From positions 1 to 64,000 of the forward strand of contig NZ_AXWW01000034.1 of the NCBI RefSeq assembly GCF_000482865.1: a stretch of DNA of 64,000 bases, read 5' to 3'. Positions 43,601-47,233 of this stretch are shown here, in pieces. Source of the stretch: Actinokineospora inagensis DSM 44258 (GTDB taxonomy: Bacteria; Actinomycetota; Actinomycetes; Mycobacteriales; Pseudonocardiaceae). The translations under genes and the position numbers were made by a program. The first letter of the stretch is position 1, and each line of letters opens with the position of its first letter. The notes beneath the pieces are model-generated. The model made no database searches, was not told the DNA's origin, and saw nothing but the letters and a program-made list of their open reading frames with translations.

Positions 43601-46281
43601 CCGCCGGTTTGACCTACCACGAACCCCAAATCCCCATCATCACAACGTCTACGGGCCATATCAACACCCCCTCATATTGGGTTGACCAGGTCCGCGGCAC
43701 CGTCAACTTCTCCGCCGCCGTCGCCCCACTGGCCGACGCCACCTTCCTGGAACTCGGCCCGGACGCCGTACTGTCCACTTTGGTCCCTGATGGTCTCCCC
43801 CTTCTCCGCCGCACCCGCGACGACATCACCACCACCCTCACCGCCATCGCCACCGCCTGGACCTGCGGCACCCCCGTCCCCTGGCCCACCCTCCTCGGCG
43901 ACGGCCCCCGCACCCCTCTCCCCACCTACCCCTTCGACCGCACCCCCTTCTGGCTCACCGAACCATCCACAACAGACACTTGGCGCTACCACGTCGAGTG
44001 GACCGAGATCCCCACCCCACCCCCCGCCACCGGCCACTGGCTCGTCATCGGCACCGGCTCCCCCGACATCACCGCCGCCCTGTCCCACACCGCCACTGTC
44101 ACCCCTGTCACCCCCGCCGCCCTCGCCACCACCCCCGCCGACGGCATCCTCGTCCTCCCCGGCCCCCCCGAAACCCTCCTCGAAGTCCTCCAATCCACCC
44201 CCCTCGCTCCCGTGTGGACCGCCACCCGCGACAAGTCCCACAACCCCGACCAGGCCCGCACCTTCGCCCTCGCCCAAGTCGCCGCCCTCACCCGCCCCAC
44301 CGGCGGCGCGATCGACTTCCCACCCGACCTACACCCCCACCCAGACCCGATTACCCAGCTCACCCCACCACTCGTCGGGCCCGTTGGTGTGTCGCCTGTG
44401 CCGCCGGATTCCCACGCTGATCTGGTTTCCCGGTCCGTGTCGCCGCTCGGCGTGTCTGTTGGTGTGCCAGCCCTGCCGCCGGACTCGCACGCCGGCCCGG
44501 TTGCTCGGCCCGTGTCGCCGCTCGTCGGGTCTGCGGGCTTGCCGACCGTGCCGCCGGATGCCCACGCCGGCCCGGTTGCCCGGCTCGCGTCGCCGCTCGT
44601 CGGGTCTGCTGGTTTGCCGCCCCTGCCGTTGTCCTCCCGCGAGGACCAGCTCGCCATCCGCGATGGCAAGGTCTACGCCCGCCGCCTGGTCCGCGCCCCC
44701 AAACCCGACGGCTTCCGCTGGGCCCCGGACGGTCCCGTCCTCATCACCGGAGGCACCGGCGCCCTGGGCGGTCACCTGGCCCGCTGGCTCACCGGCCTCG
44801 GCGCCACCCACATCATCCTGCTCAGCCGCAGCGGCCCCGCCGCCCCCGGTGCCGACGACCTCCAGGCCCTCCCTACCCGCGTCGACATCATCGCCTGCGA
44901 CGTCACCGACTATGACGCCCTTGCCGCCGTCGTCGCCGAACACCGCCCCACCACCGTCTTCCACACCGCGGGCACCGCCGACACCACACCCATCGCCACC
45001 CTGACCTCCCTCGCCTCCCCCGCCAAAATCGACGGCGCCCGCCACCTCGACGCCCTCCTCCCCACCGCCCACCTGGTCCTCTTCTCCTCCATCGCGGGTG
45101 TTTGGGGCAGCGGCAACCAGCCCACCTACGCCACCGCCAACGCCTACCTCGATGCCCTGGCCACCCGCCGCCACGCCGAGGGCCGCCGCTGCACCGCCAT
45201 CTCCTGGGGCCCCTGGTCCGACGGCGGCCTGGCCTCCGGCCCCGCCGACACCTACCTCCGCGCCCGCGGCCTAATCCCCATGCCCCCCAACCAGGCCCTC
45301 GCCGCCCTCGCCGACACCCTGGCCACCCCCACCCCCCACACCACCATCGCCAACGTCGACTGGCCCCGCTTCCTCCCGCCATTCACCATCACCCGTCCCA
45401 GCCCCTTCCTCACCCACCTCGCCTCCGAGGTCGCCGCCACCGCACCTCCCAGCCCTCGCACGGATCACACCCCCGGGACCGCCATCCCTGTAATGCAGAG
45501 CCCTACCGCCCCCGCGTCTCCCAGTTCTCGCGTTGGTCCCGCCCCTTCGGCACTGAGCTCCGCCAGCCACGACGTTCCACCACCTCTTGCCGGATCCGCC
45601 TCAACCGGCTTCTCGGCTGAGAGCACTGTCGACGTTCCCGAGCCTGCGGCTTCTACCGGTCTCTCGGGTCTTCTGATCCCTGGTGCTTCCGCGCCGCTGA
45701 CTGGTTCCGCCGCCTCCACGAGTCCTGCCACCCACGACCCCGCCTCGTCGCCTGCAGTCGACTCCGTCCTGGAAACCGCCGCGCCCGCTCCTCCCAGCGT
45801 CCCTGCGGCACTCGCCCCGACACCCGGCTTCCCCCTGTCCTCCCACACCGGTTTCGCAGCCCCCAACACGTCGGGCCCGCTCACCGACTTCGCCGCGGGC
45901 CTCACCACCATCGCTCCCGCCGACCGCGAACGCGCCCTGCTCGACCTCGTCCGCCGCACCGCCGCCGCCGTCCTCGGCCACGCGACCCCCGTCCAGGCCC
46001 GCGCGGGTTTCGCCGACCTCGGCTTCGACTCCCTCACCGCTGTCGAGCTCCGCAACCGCCTCACCGAGGCAACCGGCCTCGACCTCCCCGCCGCCCTCGT
46101 CTTCGACTACCCCACCCCCACCACCCTCGCCACCCACCTCACCACCGAGCTGGACGCGGGCACCTCCGAGGCCGCCATCCGCCACGCCCTGGCCACCCTC
46201 CCCCTCACCCACCTCCGCGACCTCGGCGTCATCGACCTCCTCTTCCCGCCCCCATCCGCCCTCGACACCCCGGGCACGTGA
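22564..46281 (+). CDS. Type I modular PKS 2: modules 4-8
   Basis: This 7905-residue synthase has five extension modules: M4 KS-AT-DH-ER-KR-ACP, M5 KS-AT-KR-ACP, M6 KS-AT-KR-ACP, M7 KS-AT-DH-ER-KR-ACP, M8 KS-AT-KR-ACP. All ATs are malonyl type. It adds ten carbons and gives the pattern methylene, OH, OH, methylene, OH. The ATG at 22564 follows the PKS1 stop by 19 bases, so the two are co-transcribed. At least two in-frame TTA codons occur (33706-33708 and 34915-34917, both in module 6). Actinomycetes use TTA rarely, and it can make a gene depend on the bldA-type tRNA. Module 8 carries two low-complexity expansions. The C terminus (IRHALATLPLTHLRDLGVID) is a docking motif of a different class from that of PKS1 and pairs with the PKS3 N terminus. 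Confidence 0.95.
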   Translation: MADEQKLLDNLRFVTGELRTARRRLREIDERAAEPVAIVAMSCRFPGGVGSPEDLWELVIAGRDAIGPFPADRGWDLDALFDPDPDTVGTSYGRTGGFLDGAAEFDAGLFEISPREATAMDPQQRLLLQACWEAFERAGIDPTSLRGDRIGVFAGTNGQDYASVIAADPEAAEGYLATGSAASVLSGRIAYTFGLEGPAVTVDTACSSSLVALHLAIHALKAGECRMALVGGVTVMSTPAAFIEFSRQRALAPDGRCKAFGAGADGTGWGEGVGVLVVEKLSDALAAGHQVLAVVRGSAVNQDGASNGLTAPNGPAQQRVIRAALAAAGLSPSDVDMVEAHGTGTRLGDPIEADALLATYGGDRAEPLWLGSVKSNIGHTQAAAGVAGVIKAVMALRHGVLPATLHADQPTPHVNWGTGSVSLLTANRPWPTVDRPRRAAVSSFGVSGTNAHMILEQAPEVELLAVAVAAGPVPLLLSGRTDEALRAQAAALRISAHGLLDTAYSLATTRATLANRAVVITRDAAEADAALAGIAAGTPTGVELGVGTAGKLGFLFTGQGSQRAGMGAGLRSFEVFATAFDEVTARVPFTDAEIDQTGNAQVALFALQVALFRLLESTGVRPDLLVGHSIGELAAAHVAGILSLDDACTLVAARARLMQALPVGGSMLAVEADEHEIPDGIDLAAVNGDRALVVSGDSGQVERFRLRMVELGRRVKQLVVSHAFHSRLMEPVLDEFAAVARTLTYRRPRVTMLTTASGDPATPDYWVRQVRETVRFGAAAAEARDRGAGRFLELGPDGVLSALVGDDAVPLLRSGRDDDETFLRALARVHTLGARVDWATLLPGGRRVDLPTYPFERRRYWPRPSARADLTAAGLGSANHPLLGAAVYLADGGVVLTGRLSPTTHEWITEHRVLGEVLVPGTAFVELALHAGEQVGLPVLDELTIAAPLPLAGAVRIQVSVTADGSVAIQSSVDGSTWVRHAEGRVVHTAAEPATLSWPPSGESVDLDGFYATAADGGFQYGPLFQGLRAAWQGDTLVGEIELPESAHREAARFGLHPALLDAALHPTGLVSAGMPFAWSGVTLHATGATRLRVAVTPLGNDTYALAATDPTGAPVITADRLSLRKPTAGQRDEDLFALDWVELSLSDGPTGAVVWQVPSGDVDSVVVEALARVQAWLADERSTLVVVTRRAVAAVPGDEVVDVAGAAVGGLVRSAQSEHPGRFILLDVDREPSEQVIAGVVGLDEPWLALRGGAVFAPRLARATGNLVVPDGQWRLEPGGDSLDDLHLAPVPVAEIGSGQVRVSVRATGVNFRDVLIALGEYPEVALLGSEGAGVVTEVGPGVDLVPGDRVFGLFAGGFSPSVVVDRRLVAKLPARWSFAEAATVPMAFLTAYYGLVDLADLRAGERVLVHAAAGGVGMAAVQVARHLGADVYGTASPAKWSATGLADDHLASSRDLAFADEFPRVDVVLNALAGEFVDASAGLLTEGGRFIEMGKADLRTGIPGYRAFDLGEAGPDRLQQVLVEVLDLFDRGVFTLLPWRAWDVREARSVFRFVGQGKHIGKNVLTVPAPVDPQGTVLVTGGTGVLGQVIARHLIAEYGIREVVLTNRRGGAVDLRGARVVACDMSDSDSVAALIASIPDLTGVVHAAGVADDGVLDALTSERMTSVLAPKAGGALLLDELVGDIPLFVLYSSASSVFGSPGQANYAAANAVLDAVATRRRARGLAATSLSWGLWATASAISGSLDTVDLARATRVGPALTEAEGLALFDAALRAGQAHLIPVRYDAATARKLNPTPALLRGLIQSRRAAKTGSAEHLRTLGPADLTRALLGIVRAEITTVLGHTSTDIARPFKEMGFDSLTAVEFRNRLNTATGLRLPATAIFDYPTPTALVEHLITLFGRPVERKRVETRVAGPEPIAIVGMSCRFPGGVLSPEDLWDLVSEGREGIGPFPTDRGWDLKALYNPDPDVVGTTYAKAGGFLDDVAGFDARLFGISPREATIMDPQQRLLLEATWEVFEDAGIDPAALRGSQTGVFVGVAHSGYGVGARLPEGVEGHFLTGSSTSVASGRLAYTFGLEGPAITVDTACSSSLVALHLATQALRNGECSMAVVGGVTVMVGPGIFTEFSRQRGLSVDGRCKSFSAEADGTGWSEGVGVLLVERLSDAIARGHQVLAVVRGSAVNQDGASNGLTAPNGPSQQRVIRAALDSAGLSAGDVDAVEAHGTGTVLGDPIEAQALVATYGQGRGEPLWLGSLKSNIGHAQAAAGVAGIIKMVQALRHSTLPRTLHAGTPSPHVEWESGAVELLTESRPWIRGDRPRRFGVSSFGVSGTNVHTIIEEAPASAEIAAVADRPVPIVLSAHSPQALAERRDQLKTLDLAPAELANELAVRARHPHRLGFVASTRAEVLAGLTEAVPETVGGELAFLFTGQGSQRAGMGAGLRGFPAFAAVHDDLRARLAWSDDEIDQTGNAQLALFAFEVALFRLVESWDVRPDVLIGHSVGELAAAHVAGILSLDDACTLVAARARLMQALPPGGAMLAIEADESEIPDTVDIAAINGPRALTISGDSAAVAAVRALFPDRRAKSLTVSHAFHSRLMDPMLTEFAEVAGALTYHQPVIRLVPTSTGDPATPEYWVDQVRSTVRFAAAVTEAAAHTHLELGPAPALTPFAPHTFPTHDDVTTLLTAVTAAHTRGASLDIRALTTPTRRVTLPAYPFQHKHFWLDVAAPALPAYRVTWTPITPSVVPNTWLVPARLAPVLADAGLTITTDRDAATAALVEATAADLPAVLRETTVPVWVITRAAQVAALGRVAALELGPRWGGVVELAGELDESTARQVVTALGGREDQVRVTSTGVEARRLTEVHQKPTEWRPEGTVLITGGTGALGGHVARHLAAKGVRLVLASRSGRAAAPELTDIAEVVACDVSDRGQLEALLAAHPVTAVVHAAGRTDETPLTDLTPDVFAEVLRPKADTAQLLHELAPQAHLIFFSSIAAVWGGANQAAYAAANAELDALAEHRHERGLPTTSIAWGPWADAGMAAGAVADHLRRRGLRPLNPDQALKAFDAAVTNPHPTVTVADVDWPRFVEVFTAARRSPLLTAFTPETDVPALDLVITAVRDVLGYRDTIDPDATFTDLGFDSLTAVDLRNRLSAALGTPLSATLVYDYPTANALADHLLTRRTPVTAVDRKPVDDDPIVIVGMACRLPGGVTSPDELWDLVVDGRDGIGGFPTDRGWDLSGVDYPLLGGFVHDATGFDADLFGISPREATAMDPQQRVLLEAGWEAVERAGIDPSSLRGTRGGVFIGASNSGYGFDSTEEGAGHLITGTATSVISGRVAYHLGLEGPALTVDTACSSGLVALHLAARALRHGECELAIVGGVTVMPSPAGFAEFARQGGLASDGRCKAFADAADGTGWSEGVAVVVVERLSDALARGHDVLAVVKGSAVNSDGASNGLTAPNGPSQQRVIRDALAEAGLGTSDVDVVEGHGTGTRLGDPIEAQALLATYGQDRETPLWLGSLKSNIGHTQAASGLAGLIKMVQALRYGAIPKTLHVEVPSSHVDWWQGRVELATATRPWPEVDRPRRGAVSSFGISGTNAHTILEQAPTAVVEPARPGAAVLPMLISARSAPALQARAGDLLTVSAEQVDLAHSLAVTRATQDFRAVAFDRTALEALSTGSAASSLITGTAVPGRLAMLFTGQGSQRSDMGAQLRDFPEFTAAFDTLRDRLGWSDDDIDQTGNAQLALFALEVALFRQLEAWGVRPDVLIGHSIGELAAAHVAGVLDLDDACTLVAARARLMQALPAGGAMLAVETTEDDIPDYVDIAAVNGENALVVSGDSAAIARFKDESACRTKQLTVSHAFHSRLMEPMLAEFAEVAATLTYHAPKIPILPTASGRIDTPEYWVGQVRDTVRFADSLAVARAQGATKFLELGPDRVLSALARDDLAVSALRAGQPEAETLVRALATLHVNGTKVDWAALIRGGRRIDLPVYPFQRKRYWLGSGRVPAVDTWRYAVEWDRVPDAAAESAGTWLVLTTDGTVPADLAAAIRTIGIRPGDELDRDAAGVLCLAESAADLLPAAGIDLPVWGVTRDALNKVEGAGAWGLGRVAALELPQWRGLIDLPAELDDQGATRLRAALGGGEDQLAIRADGIYARRLKRVALGETTPWRPESVLVTGGSGALGGHVARWLTERGVRKVILASRRGTAVDGCLGIACDVTDRDALAALLAEHPVDAIIHTAGVVDAAPLTEVTPEHLADLAHAKVTGAVNLHELAPNVHLVLFSSIAGTWGAGGQAGYSAANAALDGLAELRRTQGLPVTSIAWGPWAGEGMLTTDGAEDYLRRRGLRPMPPAHAIAALAQALDRPITAVTIADVDWPRFTATFTAGRPSPLLTGFTPAVEPRRAVGGDVLGLVRTEAAAALGHESVDAVPADRAFADLGFDSLTSVELRDRLATATGVPLPAGIVFDYPTASALAEFLVGGATVDDEIAVPPVADPIAIVGMACRFPGGVDTPEDLWEVLVNGREVTGPFPTDRGWDLATLVNPDPDHPGTSYVDRGAFLRDPARFDADLFGISPREAVAMDPQQRLLLETTWEVFERAGIDPRSLRGSRTGVFAGTNGQDYTRLTLAVDVPAGHVATGGAASVMSGRVAYAFGLEGPALTVDTACSSALVALHLAAQALRQGECSLAVAAGVTVMATPGAFIEFSRQRGLAADGRCKPFSDDADGTAWGEGIGVLLVSRLSDAQRNGYPVLALIEGSAVNSDGASNGLTAPNGPAQQRVIRAALASAGLRPSDVDAVEAHGTGTVLGDPIEAEALLATYGRDRSTPLLLGSVKSNIGHTQAAAGAAGVIKTVLALRHQTLPASLHAATATSHVDWSAGPVEILSAARPWPVADRPRRAGVSAFGISGTNAHVIIGEAGPVAPVSRPLITGAAPWPVSANSAQALDAQVERLVGLDLPSADVARTLVSRANLPHRAVVLGGRTITGSPAPLGFLFTGQGSQRTGMGAGLRVFPVFAETFDSIRSRVPFSDEEIDQTGNAQPALFALQVALFRLLESWEITPSVLIGHSIGEVAAAHVAGILSLDDACALVAARARLMQALPPGGAMLAVEAAELELPDGVDLAAVNGPRSVVVSGDSAAVERLRQSLVDQGVRVKQLVVSHAFHSRLMDPMLAEFAEVTAGLTYRAPRIPIKATASGAMDTPEYWVRQVRETVRFAPAAAAVTSAFLELGPDGVLSALVADSVPLLRRDRDDIETTMAAVAHAFTRGADPNWPAVIAPWGGRHTDVPTYAFQGDRYWQEVPTKAGGPRAADHPLLSAVVTTATGAQVLLTGTLTPSGWLADHKVHGKVVVPGTAVLDLVLHAATHTEFPAVEELTLHAPLTVEGSTELQVVVDSPTVTVYSRRDDGPWTHHATATLTDAAAPTTIQPVEADELDLTDHYPSLAEAGLDYGPVFQGLKSVRLIDHPGWLRHEIRAEVEIGEPGGFAVHPALLDAAVQAVAVALPGGTARVPFVFAEVTLHATAASRLAVRIAPTGPDTVELHAADPAGNPVLTVGALTLRQLTEPRAGDLFEIDWTPQDAATPGAVVTPDAVVEPADVVEALGAVQDWIARPDGVLAVVTSGAVVAVPGDRITDPAPAAIWGLVRTAQSEHPDRFVLVDRAPGTPVKIVPGEPQVAIRAGQTYVPRLVRRRPAISLPERPWRLVPGGTSLADVRAVEIPPADLAPGEVRLAVRATGINFRDVLISLGSYPEAAELGSEGAGVVTGVGAGVTDLQVGDRVFGLLGGGFASTAVVDRRLLARIPDDWSFADAAAVPMAFLTAYYALVDLAGLRSGERVLIHAVAGGVGGAAVQLARHLGAEVFGTACPTKWAATGLSDDHLASSRDLAFADKFPQVDVVLNALAGEFVDASAGLLADGGRFIEMGKADLRTGIPGYRAFDLWEAGPDRLRHMLVEVLDLFARGILRLPPIRAWDVRDAVSAFRFVAQGGHIGKNVLTVPRALNPQGTVLVTGGTGALGQLLARHLVEQYGVRKLVLASRRGPAVPVDLDAHVTVVACDIADRDAVAELLAGIPDLTAVIHAAGTTDDALVDSLTPDRLRSVAGKAEGARHLNDLVGDVDLFVLYSSVAATLGTAGQGNYAAANAVLDAIAHQRVARGLPALSVAWGLWERASDLSGHLDDTARVRAARLGAPLSDADGLALFDAAIQTGRPHLVAASLNRAADGPALLRGITKAPKRAVTNRSMIAVVRAEVAAVLGHSTVDAVHPDRSFAELGFDSLTAVELRNRLTTATGRRLPATLVFDHPTPAALAAHLTEPVAERAQVRAPADEPIAIIAMSCRFPGGVESPEDLWRLVADGGDAIGPFPTGRGWDLDELTRVSTTDRGGFVTGAGRFDAALFGISPREALGMDPQQRLLLEASWEVFERAGIDPLSLRGTNAGVFVGAAASLYGASVRSEEIAGHQMTGTATSVASGRLAYVFGLEGPAITVDTACSSSLVALHWAAKSLRSGECSMALVGGVAVMATPGMFTEFSRQGGLARDGRCKSFSADADGTGWSEGVGVLLVERLSDAIARGHQVLAVVRGSAVNQDGASNGLTAPNGPSQQRVIRAALASAGLSPSDVDAVEAHGTGTVLGDPIEAQALLATYGQDRVEPLWLGSLKSNIGHAQAAAGVAGIIKMVQALRHSTLPRTLHAEVPSPHVEWDSGAVELLTESRPWVRGDRPRRFGVSSFGVSGTNVHTIIEEAPIQTTSPRPADPEPPVIPLVVSAASARALETQLARLRSLDAPRVEIARALAATRADLPHRAVLLDPQAPPIATGYAGPGRVVFLFTGQGSQRAGMGAGLRVFPVFARAFDEITARVPFSDNEIDQTGNAQVALFALEVALFRLLESWGIHPDVLVGHSIGELAAAHVAGVLSLDDACTLVAARARLMQSLPPGGAMLAVEAADIDLPDGVDLAAVNGPRSIVVSGDASAIEQLRLSANGYRVKQLSVSHAFHSRLMDPILPEFASVAAGLTYHEPQIPIITTSTGHINTPSYWVDQVRGTVNFSAAVAPLADATFLELGPDAVLSTLVPDGLPLLRRTRDDITTTLTAIATAWTCGTPVPWPTLLGDGPRTPLPTYPFDRTPFWLTEPSTTDTWRYHVEWTEIPTPPPATGHWLVIGTGSPDITAALSHTATVTPVTPAALATTPADGILVLPGPPETLLEVLQSTPLAPVWTATRDKSHNPDQARTFALAQVAALTRPTGGAIDFPPDLHPHPDPITQLTPPLVGPVGVSPVPPDSHADLVSRSVSPLGVSVGVPALPPDSHAGPVARPVSPLVGSAGLPTVPPDAHAGPVARLASPLVGSAGLPPLPLSSREDQLAIRDGKVYARRLVRAPKPDGFRWAPDGPVLITGGTGALGGHLARWLTGLGATHIILLSRSGPAAPGADDLQALPTRVDIIACDVTDYDALAAVVAEHRPTTVFHTAGTADTTPIATLTSLASPAKIDGARHLDALLPTAHLVLFSSIAGVWGSGNQPTYATANAYLDALATRRHAEGRRCTAISWGPWSDGGLASGPADTYLRARGLIPMPPNQALAALADTLATPTPHTTIANVDWPRFLPPFTITRPSPFLTHLASEVAATAPPSPRTDHTPGTAIPVMQSPTAPASPSSRVGPAPSALSSASHDVPPPLAGSASTGFSAESTVDVPEPAASTGLSGLLIPGASAPLTGSAASTSPATHDPASSPAVDSVLETAAPAPPSVPAALAPTPGFPLSSHTGFAAPNTSGPLTDFAAGLTTIAPADRERALLDLVRRTAAAVLGHATPVQARAGFADLGFDSLTAVELRNRLTEATGLDLPAALVFDYPTPTTLATHLTTELDAGTSEAAIRHALATLPLTHLRDLGVIDLLFPPPSALDTPGT
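22657..28260 (+). other. Module 4: KS-AT(malonyl)-DH-ER-KR(B)-ACP
   Basis: KS (22657-23930) has Cys206. AT (24220-25145) has Ser629 and HAFH from His722. DH (25195-25950) has His911 in EHRVLGEVLVPG and Asp1062 in HPALLDAALH. ER (26440-27270) has VNFRDVLIALGEYP and the NADPH loop HAAAGGVGMAA (His1412-Gly1419). KR (27295-27840) has TGGTGVLG, ADD (B-like) and [10 protein letters not shown] carries Ser1862 (EMGFDSL). Full reduction to methylene. Confidence 0.94.
28312..32115 (+). other. Module 5: KS-AT(malonyl)-KR(A)-ACP
   Basis: KS (28312-29590) has Cys2090. AT (29836-30735) has GHSVGE (Ser2502) and HAFH from His2593. KR (31190-31730) lacks the LDD motif and has a Trp before the catalytic Tyr ([16 protein letters not shown]), so A1-type and an L-configured hydroxyl. 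ACP carries Ser3143. Part of the KS is identical in DNA to KS8. Confidence 0.93.
32149..36015 (+). other. Module 6: KS-AT(malonyl)-KR(A)-ACP
   Basis: KS (32149-33385) has Cys3356 in DTACSSG and EGHGTGTRLGDP, a variant shared with KS9 and KS12. AT (33648-34575) has Ser3774 and HAFH from His3864. KR (35085-35620) has TGGSGALG and TWGAGGQAGYSAAN, A1-type. ACP carries Ser4447. TTA codons at 33706 and 34915. Confidence 0.93.
36058..41510 (+). other. Module 7: KS-AT(malonyl)-DH-ER-KR(B)-ACP
   Basis: KS (36058-37330) has Cys4671. AT (37548-38465) has Ser5073 and HAFH from His5166. DH (38500-39260) has His5347 in DHKVHGKVVVPG and Asp5497 in HPALLDAAVQA. ER (39750-40560) has INFRDVLISLGSYP and HAVAGGVGGAA. 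KR (40585-41130) has [11 protein letters not shown] (B-like) and GNYAAAN. ACP carries Ser6279. Full reduction to methylene. Confidence 0.94.
44368..44628 (+). repeat. 75-bp tandem repeat in KR8 (25-residue unit)
   Basis: Units start at 44368, 44443, 44518 and (partial) 44593. Each full unit is 75 bases and encodes 25 residues of the type PLVGSAGLP..PPDSHAGPVARP.S. It sits where other KRs have about ten residues before EDQLAIR, in the structural subdomain. Units 3 and 4 are most alike, which suggests recent expansion at the 3' side. Confidence 0.9.
45424..45900 (+). other. Pro/Ala/Ser linker between KR8 and ACP8
   Basis: About 150 residues of low-complexity Pro/Ser/Ala/Thr sequence lie between the KR8 tail and ACP8. 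The same spot in modules 5 and 6 has about 15-20 residues. No domain motif is visible. It may be a flexible tether that keeps the terminal ACP mobile, or simply drift. Confidence 0.75.
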
Positions 46282-46464
46282 CCATGCCAACCACCCCGCC
46301 GCCAGTCCCTGCCCAGCAGCCCCACCGCCCGCTCACGAGGACACCCACGCCCCCATCCGCCTCGCGGCCTTCCACCCCACCCCTGGGCCGGCTCACCACT
46401 GCCGCAGGCCACCCTCTGCAGTTTCCGCCTGGCGCAGTCCCTTCCACCCCACCACCTCGCACTA

Positions 46465-46815
46465 ACATCCCGCATGCCAGCTCCTCCGCTCTGCTTTTAC
46501 GTCGCGGCCACATCCCGTCTGCCACTCCCTCGGCCCTGCATTTAGGTCGTGGCCACGTCTCGCCTGCCAGCTCCTCTTCGCGTCGAGGTTGTGTCCTGCC
46601 TGCCATTCCATCGGCCCTGTTTCCGCGTCGTGGCCACGTCTCGCCTGCTGGCTCCTCTGCTCTGCTTTCGTGCGGCGGTCACGTCTCGCCTGTCACCCGC
46701 TCGGTCGCGCTTTCGGGTCGCAGCTACTTTCCGCCCGCCAACCCCTCCGCTCCGCCACCACCTCGCGGCCACATCCCGCCAGCCAGTCTCGCCGTGCTGC
46801 CTCCACGTCGCGGCT
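46465..46815 (+). repeat. 45-bp tandem repeat, about 8 units
   Basis: Imperfect units begin at 46465, 46510, 46555, 46591, 46636, 46681, 46726 and 46771. The core is roughly ACGTCTCGCCTGCCA followed by a variable part and CGTGGCC. Seven units are 45 bases and one is 36, so length changes are multiples of nine and preserve a frame that would read a 15-residue repeat (R/G-G-H-V-S-P-A-x-x-S-A-L). Either it was once coding or the pattern is chance. Confidence 0.8.
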
Positions 46816-47033
46816 GTTCATCGGTCTGGCGTGCCGCTGCCTTCCCTGCCTCGCTCCCACGCCCTGATCGCGTCCGGCTCCCTACCGGCCTCTCAGCTTT
46901 CCGCAGTCCTTCTTCAGCCCGACCCTCCGCCCTGCTCCCACTCCCCAACCGTTTCTCCCCACCCCGACCAAGCCTCCACTCACCCGGGTGCACTTCCGCC
47001 CCACCGCACCCCCACAACCACCTCCCCCCAGGT

Positions 47034-47158
47034 CGAGTTATCCACATCCCCCCACCCCATCCACAGCCAACTCGCTTCCACTTCCCCACCCCCGTCACGC
47101 CGGTAAACTGGGACCGGGGACGCCCCCCGGGAGGGTGGGGGCTGCCTGGGGTCGGTGG
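47034..47158 (-). repeat. Dispersed element, inverted copy D (spacer)
   Basis: Read on the minus strand it aligns end to end with copies A-C of PKS1. On the plus strand it has TTATCCACA at 47038-47046, CCACAGCC shortly after, then CGGTAAACTGG and GGGGACGCCCCCCGGG near 47115-47131. The middle has drifted. It ends about 75 bases before the PKS3 start. Confidence 0.75.
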
Positions 47159-47233
47159 GTGGGCGGTTGTCAAGAGGTGGGGGAAGGGTTCGCTCGATGG
47201 GGGACTGGGCTGGGTGGGTCTGGGGGGCTGGGT

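Larger units (their letters stand above)
41551..46150 (+). other. Module 8: KS-AT(malonyl)-KR(A)-ACP with expanded linkers
   Basis: KS (41551-42800) has Cys6494. AT (43042-43950) has Ser6904 and HAFH from His6995. The KR structural half is interrupted by a 75-base tandem repeat (44368-44628). The catalytic half (44728-45275) has TGGTGALG and VWGSGNQPTYATAN, A1-type. A Pro/Ser/Ala linker of about 150 residues precedes the ACP (Ser7823). Output: an L-configured hydroxyl. Confidence 0.92.
46282..47233 (+). other. Repeat-rich PKS2-PKS3 spacer, 952 bases
   Basis: This unusually long gap lies between co-directional PKS genes. It is strongly C-rich on the plus strand up to about 47100 and G-rich after it. 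It contains a 45-base tandem array (46465-46815) and an inverted copy of the DH1 element (47034-47158). A plus-strand frame from GTG 46278 or ATG 46284 stays open to 47237 and overlaps the PKS3 start. It has no recognisable domain. No clear terminator or promoter was found, so whether PKS3 is a separate transcript is open. Confidence 0.7.
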
